Part shown: positions 1-14,715 of the stretch, piece by piece | Layout of the letters: each line of letters starts with the position of its first letter | Numbering within the stretch: the first letter of the stretch is position 1 | Origin: Candidatus Melainabacteria bacterium | Lineage (GTDB): Bacteria > Cyanobacteriota > Vampirovibrionia > Obscuribacterales > Obscuribacteraceae | Direction: 5' to 3' | DNA: 64,000 bases | NCBI GenBank assembly: GCA_027451745.1 | Contig: DAIDIP010000003.1 | Span: 1-64,000 of the forward strand | Notes under the pieces: model-generated | What the model was told of the DNA's origin: nothing | Database searches by the model: none | What the model saw: only the letters and a program-made list of their open reading frames with translations | Position numbers and translations under genes: made by a program

Positions 1-82
1 GTAAAATCTCTATATGATTTTCCGGAGCCTACCGCCTAATTGCCTGTTTTTAAAAAGCTATTTTGCAGGATGGACTAATTAG
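1..82 (+). repeat. Right end of a diverged IS-like element (copy 1)
   Basis: These 82 bases align without gaps to 10245-10326, the right end of the insertion sequence further on, with 70 of 82 positions identical. Only one of the last 32 bases differs, so the terminal part is the best conserved. Most differences are transitions. The window therefore begins inside the 3' non-coding end of a second, related element, whose transposase would lie to the left of position 1. The terminal palindrome CTAATTAG at 75-82 contains the phosphoketolase stop codon. Confidence 0.7.
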
Positions 83-2468
83 GCCACTGCCAATTTTTTA
101 TTTCCGGCATATCATCACCATATGTGGTGATATAGGTTTTGTGATCAATTAATTTATCTCGCACAAATTGTTTGATTCGTCCGGCAATTTTTTCTAGTCT
201 CGGCACACGATCAACCACATCCGCCATAAGATGAAAACGATCCAGATCGTTCAACACAACCATATCAAATGCTGTCGTAGTTGTACCTTCTTCTTTATAG
301 CCCCTTACATGCATATTGGCATGGTTAGTACGTCTATAAGTGAGTCTGTGTATTAGCCACGGATAACCATGATAAGCAAAAATTATCGGCTTATCTTTAG
401 TGAATAAATCATCAAATTCTTTATCTCCTAGTCCATGCGGATGCTCTGAAGATGGTTGCAATGTCATAAGATCAACCACATTTATTACCCGTATTTTTAT
501 ATCCGGGATATGCTGACGCAACATATCTACTGCTGCCAATGTCTCTAGTGTAGGCACATCCCCAGCGCAAGCCATTACTACATCTGGCTCCTCATTTTGA
601 TCAGTGCTAGCCCAATCCCAAATACCAATGCCCGCAGTGCAATGCTTGATAGCAGCATCCATATCGAGCCATTGCAACTCAGGGTGTTTGCCTGCCACTA
701 TTACATTTATATAATTGCGGCTGCGCAAACAATGATCTGCCACAGATAAAAGCGTATTAGCATCCGGTGGCAAATATACTCTAATTATATTTGCTTTTTT
801 ATTTACTGCATGATCAATAAAGCCTGGATCTTGATGGCTAAAACCATTATGGTCTTGTCGCCAAACATGAGAAGTGAGCAAATAATTCAAGGAAGCAATT
901 GGTCTGCGCCAATTTATTTCTTTGCTCACTTTTAACCATTTTGCATGCTGATTAAACATAGAATCAATAATATGAATGAATGCTTCATAGCAGGAGAAAA
1001 CTCCATGCCTTCCGGTTAGTAAATAACCTTCCAGCCAGCCCTGACATATATGCTCACTTAAGATTTCCATGACCCTGCCGCTTCTAGCAATATGATCATC
1101 ATTGTCATAAATTTCGCCGGCAAAGACCCTGTTAGTCACTTCAAAAACAGCGCTCAATCTGTTGGAAGCTGTTTCATCGGGCCCCACTAGACGAAAATTA
1201 TTTGCATTAGCTTTGACCACATCACGAATCAAATCACCAAGCACTCTTGTTGATTCTGCGTATACTCTTCCTCGTTGTTTCACTTCGATGGCATATTTTC
1301 TAAAATCAGGCAAATGCAAATCTCTAAGCAGTAGCCCTCCATTTGCATGTGGGCTTGCGCTCATACGTCTATTGCCTTTTGGCGCTAATTCACGTAATTC
1401 TTTAATTAATTTGCCATTAGAATCAAAAAGCTCTTCTGGCTTGTAGCTTCGCATCCACTCTTCAAGTATTTTTATGTGCTCAGGCTTTGTTGCCATATCA
1501 GTTACCGGTACTTGATGGGACCGGAATGTTCCTTCAATCTGCAAGCCGTCAACTATTTTTGGACCGGTCCATCCTTTTGGCGTACGCAAAATTATCATTG
1601 GCCATATTGGCCGTTCTTCTATCAATCCTTTCTCAGCATCGTTTTTAATCCGCTTGATTTCTGAAATTATTATATCTAAAACACTTGCCATTTGTTCATG
1701 AACCAATTCAGGCTCACTTCCCTCAACAAAGTACGGTATGTAGCCATAGCCTTTAAACAAATCACTCAGTTCTTCTTTTGGAAGCCTTGCCAAAACTGTT
1801 GGATTCGCAATCTTATAACCATTAAGCTGCAATATAGGTAAGACCACCCCATCTGTTTTTAGATTGACAAATTTATTTGAATGCCAGCTTGCCGCTAAGG
1901 CACCCGTTTCTGCTTCACCGTCTCCCACCACACAACAAGCAATCAGATCAGGATTATCTAATATCGCTCCATAAGCATGTGCCAAAGAATATCCAAGCTC
2001 TCCGCCTTCGTGTATAGATCCTGGTGTTTCGGGCGCACAATGACTAGGAATACCGCCAGGAAAAGAAAATTGTTTAAAGAGCTGCTTCATTCCCTCTTCA
2101 TCTTCGGACACAGCTGGATAAAATTCACTATAAGTTGACTCAAGATAAGTATTAGCAACGATCCCTGGACCGCCATGTCCTGGACCACAAACGTAAATGA
2201 CATTCAAATCATGCTTCTTTATAACGCGATTCAAATGCACATAGATTAAATTGAGTCCTGGTGTAGTTCCCCAATGTCCAAGCAATCGCGGTTTGACATG
2301 TTCCAATTTCAGAGGTTCTTTTAGTAAAGGATTATCTAAAAGATAGATCTGACCCACAGAAAGATAATTAGCTGCTCGCCAATATGCATTTATAAGCTTC
2401 AATTCTTTCTGGCTTAGTTTTGGGGTTTGAGAAATTAATTCTTTGCTCTTTTCGCCTGCTAAAGTCAT
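75..2468 (-). CDS. xfp: Phosphoketolase (xylulose-5-phosphate/fructose-6-phosphate)
   Basis: This thiamine-diphosphate enzyme cleaves xylulose 5-phosphate or fructose 6-phosphate with phosphate to give acetyl phosphate plus a C3 or C4 sugar phosphate, feeding an acetate or acetyl-CoA bypass in the cytoplasm. The 797-residue length is normal for the family. Family signatures are visible: GPGHGGPG near residue 95, [15 protein letters not shown] near 153-167 and [11 protein letters not shown] near 182. The ATG at 2466-2468 is preceded by AGAGGGACGAA, a good ribosome binding site. The stop codon (75-77) lies inside the palindrome ending the upstream IS-like repeat. The C-terminus still ends in the usual MPEI-x-W-type tail, so the gene does not look truncated. 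The thiamine operon is encoded divergently nearby, which suits a ThDP enzyme, although this may be chance. Confidence 0.96.
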   Translation of the reverse strand: MTLAGEKSKELISQTPKLSQKELKLINAYWRAANYLSVGQIYLLDNPLLKEPLKLEHVKPRLLGHWGTTPGLNLIYVHLNRVIKKHDLNVIYVCGPGHGGPGIVANTYLESTYSEFYPAVSEDEEGMKQLFKQFSFPGGIPSHCAPETPGSIHEGGELGYSLAHAYGAILDNPDLIACCVVGDGEAETGALAASWHSNKFVNLKTDGVVLPILQLNGYKIANPTVLARLPKEELSDLFKGYGYIPYFVEGSEPELVHEQMASVLDIIISEIKRIKNDAEKGLIEERPIWPMIILRTPKGWTGPKIVDGLQIEGTFRSHQVPVTDMATKPEHIKILEEWMRSYKPEELFDSNGKLIKELRELAPKGNRRMSASPHANGGLLLRDLHLPDFRKYAIEVKQRGRVYAESTRVLGDLIRDVVKANANNFRLVGPDETASNRLSAVFEVTNRVFAGEIYDNDDHIARSGRVMEILSEHICQGWLEGYLLTGRHGVFSCYEAFIHIIDSMFNQHAKWLKVSKEINWRRPIASLNYLLTSHVWRQDHNGFSHQDPGFIDHAVNKKANIIRVYLPPDANTLLSVADHCLRSRNYINVIVAGKHPELQWLDMDAAIKHCTAGIGIWDWASTDQNEEPDVVMACAGDVPTLETLAAVDMLRQHIPDIKIRVINVVDLMTLQPSSEHPHGLGDKEFDDLFTKDKPIIFAYHGYPWLIHRLTYRRTNHANMHVRGYKEEGTTTTAFDMVVLNDLDRFHLMADVVDRVPRLEKIAGRIKQFVRDKLIDHKTYITTYGDDMPEIKNWQWPN

Positions 2469-2634
2469 TTCGTCCCTCTCTTACTTAATGATGGCGGCAA
2501 TTTACCATGAAAAGGGTGAGTGAAGTATATAGTATGAACCAATTAGAACAGTAATTATTTGGCAGAAAACTTGCCATGGCGCTCTTTTTGCATTAAAATT
2601 TTCTTGGGTGGCAATTTTCTGAGTTCCAATACAA

Positions 2635-2946
2635 ATGGCATTAAAACTAAGAATCTTAAGTCACAGCGGAGAATTTGTTTCTGCTGCCAACAGCACCGAA
2701 GAACTTCTCAAAGTTTTGCTAGATGCACAAAATGGCACCCATATCCTTAGTCAAGAAGAAGAGGACAGTCTAAGAGGTTGGTTGCTCTTGCGCGCCCAGG
2801 ACTTAGATCAGGGCAAAATTGTTGGGCTAGAAGGACAGCCTACCGTTTGCATCGGCAAAACAGCAGACGGGCGTCCTTTTGTACGCGATAATCGCGGTGA
2901 TTGGCCCCCCATAAAGCCTGATTTCGACGGCGAACAACCATTTTAA
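2635..2946 (+). CDS. Small conserved-looking hypothetical protein
   Basis: I do not recognise this 103-residue soluble protein. It has no signal peptide or membrane segment. It is acidic, with a helical N-terminal half containing EELLKVLLDAQ, and a C-terminal half that looks like a small beta sheet ending in DNRGDWPPIKPDF. The ATG at 2635 lacks a strong Shine-Dalgarno sequence, which lowers confidence in the start. It stands alone between divergent xfp and the thiamine operon. A weak hairpin with a short T-run follows at 2987-3018. The coherent, non-repetitive composition makes it more likely a real gene than a chance ORF. Confidence 0.6.
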   Translation: MALKLRILSHSGEFVSAANSTEELLKVLLDAQNGTHILSQEEEDSLRGWLLLRAQDLDQGKIVGLEGQPTVCIGKTADGRPFVRDNRGDWPPIKPDFDGEQPF

Positions 2947-2986
2947 GCTCACAAAAGCCAGTCAAGCTGCCACCACATTTAGTGTC

Positions 2987-3018
2987 GTCTGGGCAACTCC
3001 GGACAGACTCCGATTTTT
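2987..3018 (+). terminator. Possible weak terminator
   Basis: GTCTGG (2987-2992) can pair with CCGGAC (2999-3004) with one G-U pair around a six-base loop. A run of five T follows nine bases later at 3014-3018. The distance between stem and T-run makes this only a tentative intrinsic terminator for the small upstream gene. Confidence 0.3.
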
Positions 3019-3053
3019 AACTTTTTCTTGTCTCTTCTTGCCTGTTCAGTCTA

Positions 3054-3082
3054 TTAACACAAGCAAGGCACTGACATATAAA
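3054..3082 (+). promoter_or_regulatory. Putative sigma70-type promoter of the thiamine operon
   Basis: TTAACA (3054-3059) and TATAAA (3077-3082) are separated by exactly 17 bases and lie about 95 bases before the thiC start. This would give a leader of roughly 85 bases. The leader contains none of the conserved TPP-riboswitch words (CTGAGA, ACCTGA) that usually precede thiC. Confidence 0.5.
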
Positions 3083-3147
3083 TACTGTCTTAATGTAGCT
3101 CCAGGCTGCCTTCTGTCTATGTTATCCTTTTAGATTACGTTATATAG

Positions 3148-5010
<1,863 letters not shown>

Positions 5011-5030
5011 ACACGGTTTGGAGATCAGAT

Positions 5031-6209
5031 ATGTCTTACCATGTTGTAATCATTGGTGCTGGACTAATTGGTCGATTGTTGGCATTGGAGCTTCATTTAG
5101 CAGGGGCTTCTGTTGCTCTACTCGATCGCGATAGCAAAGAAGGTAAGCATAGTTGTGCTTATACCGGTGCTGGCATGCTCGCTCCCTATGCTGAGCTTGA
5201 GATTTCAGAACCAATTATTGCTGCTCTTGGTATTGAATCTCTATCCCTGTGGCCACAAATTCTAAAAAAACTACCGCAGCCAGTTTTTTTTCAAGAGGAA
5301 GGCACTTTGGTTTTAGCTCACCCTCAGGATCAAGCCGAACTCATTCGTTTTAAAAGCTCGGTTCAATTCAGATTAGAAAATGGTGGCTGGCAGAAATTAG
5401 CCATTGCCCGATCTGACACTAATGTTATGTTTGATTGTAATCAACCAAGCATAATTGCTCTGGAAGCAGAGCTGCCGCGAATTTTCACAAATGGAATTTA
5501 TCTTCCTAATGAAGGACAAATAGATAATAAGCAGTTATTGGAAGCTCTTCGCACTGCTATAGAACAAGCCAATATTCCTTGGCACACCGACATTGATATA
5601 GCCAGCGTTTCTAATAGAGGTGTTGAATGTAAGCATCTAAGGCATCACAGTAAAAATGTTGTCGCTGAACTTAAGTCTTATGATTTCATTATCGATTGTC
5701 GTGGTTTAGGCAGCAAAAAGGATATTGCTCAATTGCGCGGCGTCCGTGGTGAATTATTACTCGTAGAAGCACCCGATGTGCGCTTGAAACGACCAATTAG
5801 ATTAATGCATCCACGTCATCCTATCTATATTGTTCCTCGAGAGAATAATAGATTTATCATTGGTGCTACCACAATAGAAAGCGAGGATATGCGTCCATTG
5901 ACTGTACAATCGGCTTTAGAATTGCTTTCTGCTGCTTGCACAGTTCATCCGGGTTTTGCTGAGGCTAGCATTTTAGAAAGCAGAGTAAATTGTAGGCCAG
6001 CTATGCCAAATAATTTACCAGCTATCATTTTGCCTGAATATACAGGTTCGCCTAAGATAATTGGAGTAAATGGACTTTATCGTCATGGCTTTCTAATAGC
6101 TCCTAAAATAGCTAATCTTGTGCTTGCTTATATAATGAACAAACCAATTGACGATTATGCCCAAAGCATCTTTCATAAAGGAGACCCTGTTCTTGCAATT
6201 AGTCATTAA
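5031..6209 (+). CDS. thiO: Glycine oxidase ThiO (FAD-dependent)
   Basis: ThiO oxidises glycine to the imine (dehydroglycine) used by ThiG to build the thiazole ring, the aerobic alternative to the ThiH radical route. The 392-residue protein starts with the FAD-binding Rossmann motif GAGLIGRLLALELHLAGA. It shows the typical glycine-oxidase features YTGAGMLAPYAE, RGVRGELLLVEAP and a C-terminal GLYRHGFLIAPKIA near the isoalloxazine. GGAG precedes the ATG. It overlaps the start of thiS by 17 bases. Its use implies that this organism makes thiazole in an oxygen-dependent way. Confidence 0.93.
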   Translation: MSYHVVIIGAGLIGRLLALELHLAGASVALLDRDSKEGKHSCAYTGAGMLAPYAELEISEPIIAALGIESLSLWPQILKKLPQPVFFQEEGTLVLAHPQDQAELIRFKSSVQFRLENGGWQKLAIARSDTNVMFDCNQPSIIALEAELPRIFTNGIYLPNEGQIDNKQLLEALRTAIEQANIPWHTDIDIASVSNRGVECKHLRHHSKNVVAELKSYDFIIDCRGLGSKKDIAQLRGVRGELLLVEAPDVRLKRPIRLMHPRHPIYIVPRENNRFIIGATTIESEDMRPLTVQSALELLSAACTVHPGFAEASILESRVNCRPAMPNNLPAIILPEYTGSPKIIGVNGLYRHGFLIAPKIANLVLAYIMNKPIDDYAQSIFHKGDPVLAISH

Positions 6210-6393
6210 CGGCGAAGAAAAAACAATTGAAGACATCGATACTATCAAAGATTTGTTAGTTAATCTTGGTTATGAAATAGACTCAGTAGCAGTAGCCTGT
6301 GGAGACACTTTTGTCTCGCGCAGCAAATACGCTCAATATAAAATTAAAAATGGCGAACAAATTGAAATATTGCAACCAATGCAAGGTGGATAG
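6193..6393 (+). CDS. thiS: Sulfur carrier protein ThiS
   Basis: ThiS is a small ubiquitin-like protein that carries sulfur as a C-terminal thiocarboxylate to ThiG. The 66-residue product begins LQLVINGEEKTIED and ends in the required diglycine (QPMQGG). I chose the TTG start at 6193 because AAAGGAG (6177-6183) lies nine bases upstream and the product then has the normal ThiS length. Longer in-frame starts near 6148 would add residues that read from the end of thiO. The adenylating enzyme ThiF is not in the window. Confidence 0.93.
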   Translation: MQLVINGEEKTIEDIDTIKDLLVNLGYEIDSVAVACGDTFVSRSKYAQYKIKNGEQIEILQPMQGG

Positions 6394-6396
6394 ATT

Positions 6397-7188
6397 ATGT
6401 GGCAATTAGCAGGTAAATCACTCAACAGTCGTCTTTTATGTGGCACAGCTCTATTTCCTTCGCCACAAATTATGCGTCAATCAATTATTGCTTCCAGAGC
6501 AGAAGTAGTCACTGTGTCTTTGCGCCGCCAAACACCTAGCAAAAATGGTGGTTCATCTTTTTGGGACTTTATTAAAAGTCTAAATGTACATGTTTTGCCT
6601 AATACTGCCGGTTGCCGTACAAGCAAAGAAGCAATAACTGTCGCTCAAATGGCCCGTGAACTTTTCAATACTAACTGGATCAAACTAGAAGTAACCGGTG
6701 ACGATTACACGTTACAGCCAGATCCATTCGCTTTAGTAGACGCAGCAAAAGCTCTTATAACTGATGGCTTTGAAGTGTTTCCATATACAACTTCAGATCT
6801 TATTGTTGCTCAGAAACTTGTTGATGTAGGCTGCAAAATCGTTATGCCCTGGGCGGCGCCAATTGGTTCTGGTCAAGGCATAATTGATCCACGCGCACTA
6901 CAAACTCTGCGCACCCGCTTACCCAATACTACTCTTATTGTAGATGCTGGCATAGGCAAGCCCTCTCATGCCACTCAAGTCATGGAAATGGGTTTCGATG
7001 CTGTACTTTTAACTTCTGCTATTGCTTTAACTAACGATCCTGAAAATATGGCTCGCGCCTTTGCTGGCGCTATAGAAAGCGGCCGTCTTGGATTTGAAAG
7101 TGGCTTTATGCCTGAAAGAAATATGGCTTCACCAAGTACTCCCACAATTGGCACCCCTTTTTGGCACAAAGAGGCAATCAGCAAATGA
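6397..7188 (+). CDS. thiG: Thiazole synthase ThiG
   Basis: ThiG is the TIM-barrel enzyme joining deoxyxylulose phosphate, ThiS-thiocarboxylate sulfur and dehydroglycine into thiazole phosphate. The 263-residue length is typical. Family motifs include [14 protein letters not shown] with the Schiff-base lysine, [14 protein letters not shown] and [17 protein letters not shown]. It starts three bases after the thiS stop, preceded by AGGTGG. Its TGA stop overlaps the ATG of thiDE, suggesting coupled translation. Confidence 0.96.
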   Translation: MWQLAGKSLNSRLLCGTALFPSPQIMRQSIIASRAEVVTVSLRRQTPSKNGGSSFWDFIKSLNVHVLPNTAGCRTSKEAITVAQMARELFNTNWIKLEVTGDDYTLQPDPFALVDAAKALITDGFEVFPYTTSDLIVAQKLVDVGCKIVMPWAAPIGSGQGIIDPRALQTLRTRLPNTTLIVDAGIGKPSHATQVMEMGFDAVLLTSAIALTNDPENMARAFAGAIESGRLGFESGFMPERNMASPSTPTIGTPFWHKEAISK

Positions 7189-8717
7189 CGCCTGTCGCTT
7201 GGACTATTGGCGGTTCTGATAGTGGTGGCGGCGCTGGCATACAAGCAGATATTAAAGCATTTAATGCTTTAGGCACACATGGTTGTTCAATTATTACCGC
7301 TCTGACAGCTCAAAACACTTTAGCTGTCAGCTCAATTGAAGCAGTCAGCATTCCTATGCTTCATGCTCAAGCAAAAGCGCTGTTGGAAGATCTGCCACCC
7401 AAAGCCATTAAAACTGGCATGCTATACAGTGCTGATATAATCAAAGAAACAGCCAAATTATTATCATCTATCAAAGCTTTTAAAATATGTGACCCTGTAA
7501 TGGTTGCCACAAGCGGCAGCTCGCTAACTTCCACAAACAACATAAAAGAAGCTTTTATAAAACATCTATTGCCGCAAATAGATTTGCTCACTCCTAATTT
7601 ACCTGAAGCACAAGCCTTATTAGGAATAAAAGCTTCTGATTCTCAAATACAGGAACAATCCTACATAGAAGGATTAGCAACTAAATTACGAAGCCTTGGC
7701 GCTAAGGCTGTACTAATAAAAGGTGGTCATAACAACGATCTTTTCTGTAATGATTATTTTGCTCAAGATGAAAATTCTTTCTGGTTAAGCGGTCCTCGGT
7801 TTGATACCAATTCTACTCACGGCACTGGCTGCACTTTATCTGCTGCTATTGCCGCATTAATAGCTCAAGACTATGAACTCAAAGATGCACTCGTAATTGC
7901 CAAGGCTTATATAAATCAAGGCTTACGCACCGCCAAAACCATTGGTAAAGGACACGGACCCATTGCCCATGGTTCTTGGCCAGAACATTTTTCTGACATA
8001 CCTATACTTATTTCAAACACAATGGCAAAACTTCCCATTGAAACATGGCAGAACTTAAAAGCTTTTCCTGATTGCGGTACTGAAAAGATCGGTGTTTACC
8101 CGATTGTAGATAGCTCAGTCTGGTTAGAAAAACTTTTGCCTCTAGGAATTTCTACCATACAATTGCGCATCAAAAATACTAATGATTCTGAGACTATAGA
8201 AAACGAAATCATCAAATCAATTGAAATCGCCAAACACTTTAACTGTCGACTCTTTATAAATGATTATTGGCAATTAGCAGTTAAATACGGTGCATACGGT
8301 GTTCATTTAGGACAAGAAGATTTGGACAGCACTGATATACACGCTCTTTCAAAAGCAAACATACACCTTGGCATAAGCACTCATGGCTACGCCGAAGTAG
8401 CACGTGCCTTGGCTTACAAATCATCTTATATTGCTATAGGGCCAATATTTCCCACCAGTAGTAAAAACTTGTCTTCTCAACCACAAGGTATTGAAAATCT
8501 CGCACGTTGGCGACGCACTTTGCCTTATCCGCTAGTAGCAATTGCTGGCATAAATTTAGATCGTCTTCCACAAGTAATTGCAGTCGGCACCGACGGCATA
8601 GCAGTAATTAGCGATATCCTCAACGACAAAAATCCTATTGCAAGAGCTGAACACTGGATCGAATCTTGGAAGCACCATGACCATTCGAACATGGCAGTTG
8701 CAAAGCCATTGCGCTAA
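7185..8717 (+). CDS. thiDE: ThiD-ThiE fusion: HMP-P kinase / thiamine-phosphate synthase
   Basis: This is a bifunctional protein of 510 residues. Residues about 1-270 are the ThiD kinase, with [18 protein letters not shown] at the N-terminus and [16 protein letters not shown] near its end; it phosphorylates HMP-P to HMP-PP. Residues about 295-495 are ThiE, with [45 protein letters not shown] and [12 protein letters not shown]; it couples HMP-PP to thiazole phosphate to make thiamine phosphate. The ATG at 7185 overlaps the thiG stop as ATGA. ThiD-ThiE fusions are known in several phyla. It is the last gene of the operon and is followed by a strong terminator at 8753-8779. Confidence 0.95.
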   Translation: MTPVAWTIGGSDSGGGAGIQADIKAFNALGTHGCSIITALTAQNTLAVSSIEAVSIPMLHAQAKALLEDLPPKAIKTGMLYSADIIKETAKLLSSIKAFKICDPVMVATSGSSLTSTNNIKEAFIKHLLPQIDLLTPNLPEAQALLGIKASDSQIQEQSYIEGLATKLRSLGAKAVLIKGGHNNDLFCNDYFAQDENSFWLSGPRFDTNSTHGTGCTLSAAIAALIAQDYELKDALVIAKAYINQGLRTAKTIGKGHGPIAHGSWPEHFSDIPILISNTMAKLPIETWQNLKAFPDCGTEKIGVYPIVDSSVWLEKLLPLGISTIQLRIKNTNDSETIENEIIKSIEIAKHFNCRLFINDYWQLAVKYGAYGVHLGQEDLDSTDIHALSKANIHLGISTHGYAEVARALAYKSSYIAIGPIFPTSSKNLSSQPQGIENLARWRRTLPYPLVAIAGINLDRLPQVIAVGTDGIAVISDILNDKNPIARAEHWIESWKHHDHSNMAVAKPLR

Positions 8718-8752
8718 CTGCGCCAATTAATAACTCATTTTTTAATTAGTTC

Positions 8753-8779
8753 GCCCTGCAAAACAGGGCAATTTTTTTT
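8753..8779 (+). terminator. Intrinsic terminator after the thiamine operon, inside the IS left end
   Basis: GCCCTG (8753-8758) pairs perfectly with CAGGGC (8764-8769) around the loop CAAAA and is followed by AA and eight T (8772-8779). It would stop transcripts coming from thiDE before they enter the transposase gene. The left arm and loop coincide with the inverted repeat of the IS, so the element itself seems to carry this terminator. Confidence 0.85.
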
Positions 8780-8858
8780 GAATAAATGATGGGACAAAGA
8801 GAACTTTTTATTGGAAAATTTTGTTGTTAAAGCAGAATTACCCAAAGAGAGGTTTTCA

Positions 8859-10223
8859 ATGTCCCTAAAAGAAGTTTACCAACTAAATTTAAATTACGGA
8901 TTCTTGCCAACTATTTTAAGGCAAGATCATGAACTGGTGGTACTTTCAGAGAGAATAGATTGGGATGCAATGAGTGATGCTTTGCGGAGCAAGTTTAGTT
9001 TAAAAGGACGAAAAGCTAAGCGGCTCCGGTTAATGATTGGTCTTCATTTTCTAAAGCACATATACAATCTATCAGACGAGCGAGTTTGCTCTATGCTGGA
9101 GGATAGCCTTTACTTTAGATATTTTTGTGGTGTTGATTGTGACATGCAAGACTGGTTGAGCAAGAAGGTGCTTAATCCTTGCACGATGAGCAGATTTAGA
9201 AAGCGATTGGGTATAGACGGAATGCACTTGATAGAGAATGTTATTAAAGCCCAATTGTTTGAAGAAAAGCGCATTAGCACTAAATTACAGATAGTAGATA
9301 CATCGGCAATGGAGAAAAATATTGCCTATCCGGTGGATAGCCATCTATTAGCCAGAGGAATCGGTAAAATTGTTGGTTTAGTAAGCAAACTAAAGGAGAA
9401 GGGATTAAGTGTGGCGGTACGCAGCTTTAAGCGATTAGTGCGCAAAGAAGTTTTAAAAATCAACAAGTTAGGCAGAGGTCGCAGAGATCGAATAGCAGAG
9501 GGGACTAAAAAACTTATTGAGTATGCCAAGAAAGTAGCAAAAGAAGCTGATGTTGCAACTAGAGCACAGAAGAAAAAAGTAAAGGCAACAACATCAATGG
9601 TAATTGATGGTTTAAAGAAACAGCTTGAGCAAGGACTGGATTTATTAGGACGGGTTATTAATCAAGCAAAGAAGCGTCTTGAAGGCATTCATGTTAAAGG
9701 GAAGGTTTTAAGTTTGCACGAGCCAGATGTGACAGTAATTGCCAAAGGTAAACGAAGGAAGAGATATGAATATGGAGCTAAGGTAAGTTTTTCAGTAGAA
9801 AGAAATGGCTATATCGTAGGACACCAGGAATATCATCAAAATGTGGCTGACATCAACACATTAGACCCAGCACTTAATGATTGGGTGCAGACATTTGGAG
9901 AGTTACCAGATGAGCTGGGTGCGGATCGGGCTTACTGCACGTCAAATCCATCAGAAATTGTCAGTAAAGTAAGAAGGGCAGCAATACCCACCAGAGGAAG
10001 AAAAAGACATCCTGATGCTGACAAGGCGTACTTTAAAAGGATTCAGAAGAAGAGGAATTGTATTGAGCCATTGATTGGACATCTTAAAGCAGATCATCGA
10101 TTAGACCGGTGCCGTTATTCTGGCAAAGTTGGTGATACTTTGAATGTTGGCTTTGGTGCAACTGCCTGGAATCTAAAGAAATGGGCAAGAGAGATCAAAA
10201 ATGAAAATCAAAAGGCAGCCTAA
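8859..10223 (+). CDS. IS5-like DDE transposase
   Basis: This transposase catalyses movement of the surrounding element. The N-terminal part (about residues 10-110) resembles the DUF772 helical domain, with LKGRKAKRLRLMIGLHFLKH and CSMLEDSLYFRYFCG. A DDE catalytic core follows: D in QIVDTSAMEKNIAYP, D in ELGADRAYC and E in IEPLIGHLKADHRLDRC. A lysine/arginine-rich insert lies between the first two. ATG 8859 is preferred because GAGAGG lies six bases upstream; an in-frame TTG at 8811 would add 16 residues. The frame is intact over 454 codons, so the enzyme may be active. Confidence 0.92.
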   Translation: MSLKEVYQLNLNYGFLPTILRQDHELVVLSERIDWDAMSDALRSKFSLKGRKAKRLRLMIGLHFLKHIYNLSDERVCSMLEDSLYFRYFCGVDCDMQDWLSKKVLNPCTMSRFRKRLGIDGMHLIENVIKAQLFEEKRISTKLQIVDTSAMEKNIAYPVDSHLLARGIGKIVGLVSKLKEKGLSVAVRSFKRLVRKEVLKINKLGRGRRDRIAEGTKKLIEYAKKVAKEADVATRAQKKKVKATTSMVIDGLKKQLEQGLDLLGRVINQAKKRLEGIHVKGKVLSLHEPDVTVIAKGKRRKRYEYGAKVSFSVERNGYIVGHQEYHQNVADINTLDPALNDWVQTFGELPDELGADRAYCTSNPSEIVSKVRRAAIPTRGRKRHPDADKAYFKRIQKKRNCIEPLIGHLKADHRLDRCRYSGKVGDTLNVGFGATAWNLKKWAREIKNENQKAA

Positions 10224-10244
10224 AACTCAGCAGGCGAACTCAAT

Positions 10245-12975
<2,731 letters not shown>

Positions 12976-13052
12976 TTAATTGGCAGTGTCAGACTTTATC
13001 GCAAATTTAATGCTGGATAAAACTTTTTGCTGCAAATTAGAGCAAGTTTAAG

Positions 13053-13058
13053 TATAAT
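13053..13058 (+). promoter_or_regulatory. Candidate -10 box in the eno/zinc-ribbon divergent region
   Basis: A consensus TATAAT lies in the 250-base divergent gap between eno and the gene at 13199. I see no convincing -35 box at the standard distance (TTGCTG is about 20 bases upstream), so this is only a candidate for transcription toward 13199. Nothing else recognisable is present in the gap. Confidence 0.25.
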
Positions 13059-13198
13059 CCTGCCCATAGGATCATCCTTAATTAAAGGCTGGACTTTCTT
13101 TTAAACCAAGAAAATACCAGACAAATTAACAAAAAAACGTTACTACTTCACTACTTACTTGGTATCCATGTTCAAAAAACTAGAAAAGATGGCTAATT

Positions 13199-13564
13199 GT
13201 GAGACAAGTTCCAGGCGGAAGTTTTCAGGCTATACAGGAATACTTCCAACAAAAATCTTGCCGCTATTGTTCGAATTTATTTTCTGCCGAAGGCATTAAA
13301 TTACTTAGAGAAGAACCCGGTGTCTTCGTCGTTAGAGTTACCTGCCAATGCTGTGGACACCCTTTGGGTGTAGCAATTGTTGGCGCTGCTAATAATCAAA
13401 GCAAAAAAGAAAAGAAATTGCCTCCTGAATGGACGCGCAAAGATGCCAATCGCTTGAGCTCTTTGCCACCCATTTCATTTGATGATGTTTTAGCAGCACA
13501 TGAGTTCTTTTCACAATTGGATGCAGGTTGGCAACGCCATTTGCCGCAGCAAAACCAAGCTTAA
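13199..13564 (+). CDS. Small zinc-ribbon-like protein
   Basis: This 121-residue soluble protein of unknown function has two cysteine pairs in the N-terminal half, CRYC near residue 21 and CQCC near residue 49, the latter followed by GHPLGVAIVG. This spacing is typical of a small zinc ribbon. The C-terminal half contains LPPISFDDVLAAHEFFSQLDAGWQRHLP, which looks like a conserved helical module. The frame opens at a GTG at 13199, and no clear ribosome binding site supports it. It stands alone between divergent eno and the eIF2B-like gene. A role in nucleic-acid or protein binding is possible but not shown. Confidence 0.75.
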   Translation: MRQVPGGSFQAIQEYFQQKSCRYCSNLFSAEGIKLLREEPGVFVVRVTCQCCGHPLGVAIVGAANNQSKKEKKLPPEWTRKDANRLSSLPPISFDDVLAAHEFFSQLDAGWQRHLPQQNQA

Positions 13565-13767
13565 GAATGTCTACTGACAATTAACCCGCCAAAAATTGTT
13601 AAGGATGGGGCCGGCGCTCCAATTGCCAAGAACAAATAATATTTTTGTCTGGTCATATATGCAACTTTGAGTTAGCATAGTAGTAGAAATACTGTTGTTC
13701 TTGTAAGGCACAATAGGAATGTGAAACCTTCGTTTTTAAGCACAGTTCGCGTAAACGGAGATAGCTA

Positions 13768-14715
13768 ATGGTTTCAGATAAAAATATCGAAAAAGAAAAA
13801 TGGATTAAACAGCTGCTTAGCCCCATTCGGGAAGATCTATTATCAGGAGCGGCTGAGTTAGCTTTACAGGCGATTGTTGTATTTCAGACAATACTCGGTT
13901 CATCAAACACTACTAATGTATCTGTTTTAAAAGAAGAGCTTAGATTAACAGCTCAAGAACTGATAGACTCACAACCCGCAATGGCATCATTATTCAATTT
14001 GGCTAATGCCGTGTTAATAGCAGCAAATAAAGCAAATACTGTGGTTGATGTTAAAAACGAATGTCAAAAAGCATTGGATGATTTTGAAAGAATTTTGTGT
14101 GAAAGCGTAGCAAGAATAGCTGATATAGCGATAAATCTTATGCCACCCGGAGAAATGGTTTTTGCTTATTCTTTTAGTTCCACGGTGGTCAGCTGTCTTT
14201 TAAATGCCAGAGCCAAAGGTCGTTATTTCCGAGTAGCTTGTACTGAATCACGCCCCAGTTTAGAAGGGCGCAAGCTTGCCGCACGTTTAGCTGCCGGTGG
14301 CATAGAAGTAATTTCCACCTTTGATTCAGCAATGGCAATGCTTTTGCCAAATTGTGGGGTTGCCTTTATGGGTTGCGATAGTGTGGGACGTCCTGGCATA
14401 GTCAACAAATCCGGTTCATACCTGCTTGCTTTGGCTTGTCATGAAATGAAAATACCACTTTATGCTCTAAGCGATACAACAAAATTTGTTGACGATGAGC
14501 GAGTTTTTGAATTTGAGAATCATCAACGTCCTGAAGAAGAAGTGTGGGAAGACACGCCAACAGGCGTTACAATTTTGAATAGACAATTTGAACTAATTCC
14601 GTTTGAGCTAATAACAGGGTTAATTACCGAAAAAGGACTTTTTAACAAAAGTGATTTGGAAAAATATATTTCAGCGCTATCTATCCCAAAAGACTTACAA
14701 ACAGTCTCGTCTTAA
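13768..14715 (+). CDS. eIF2B/ribose-bisphosphate-isomerase-family protein
   Basis: The 315-residue protein belongs to the IF-2B superfamily (eIF2B alpha/beta/delta, ribose-1,5-bisphosphate isomerase and MtnA). The first 120 residues are helical. The Rossmann-like C-terminal domain has AYSFSSTVVSCLL, CTESRPSLEGRKLAARLA, FMGCDSV, VNKSGSYLLALACHEM and IPLYALSDTTKFVD. The order and spacing match the family, including the aspartate of the GAD-type motif and the NK pair. The exact substrate cannot be told. The alignment resembles eIF2B/R15P isomerases more than MtnA, whose THCNAG cysteine motif is replaced by AYSFSS. GGAG lies seven bases before the ATG. The following exported protein gene overlaps its 3' end. 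Confidence 0.8.
   Translation: MVSDKNIEKEKWIKQLLSPIREDLLSGAAELALQAIVVFQTILGSSNTTNVSVLKEELRLTAQELIDSQPAMASLFNLANAVLIAANKANTVVDVKNECQKALDDFERILCESVARIADIAINLMPPGEMVFAYSFSSTVVSCLLNARAKGRYFRVACTESRPSLEGRKLAARLAAGGIEVISTFDSAMAMLLPNCGVAFMGCDSVGRPGIVNKSGSYLLALACHEMKIPLYALSDTTKFVDDERVFEFENHQRPEEEVWEDTPTGVTILNRQFELIPFELITGLITEKGLFNKSDLEKYISALSIPKDLQTVSS

Noticed and set aside
1162-1446. Reading frame antisense to phosphoketolase
   Set aside because: The sense frame has clear conserved motifs, so this antisense frame is a by-product of its codon use. The same applies to other antisense frames inside known genes.
8811-8858. TTG start giving a longer transposase
   Set aside because: The ATG at 8859 has a better ribosome binding site, and the extra residues have no clear family similarity.
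13565-13767. Terminator after the zinc-ribbon gene
   Set aside because: ACAATT/AATTGT can pair around a loop, but no T-run follows.
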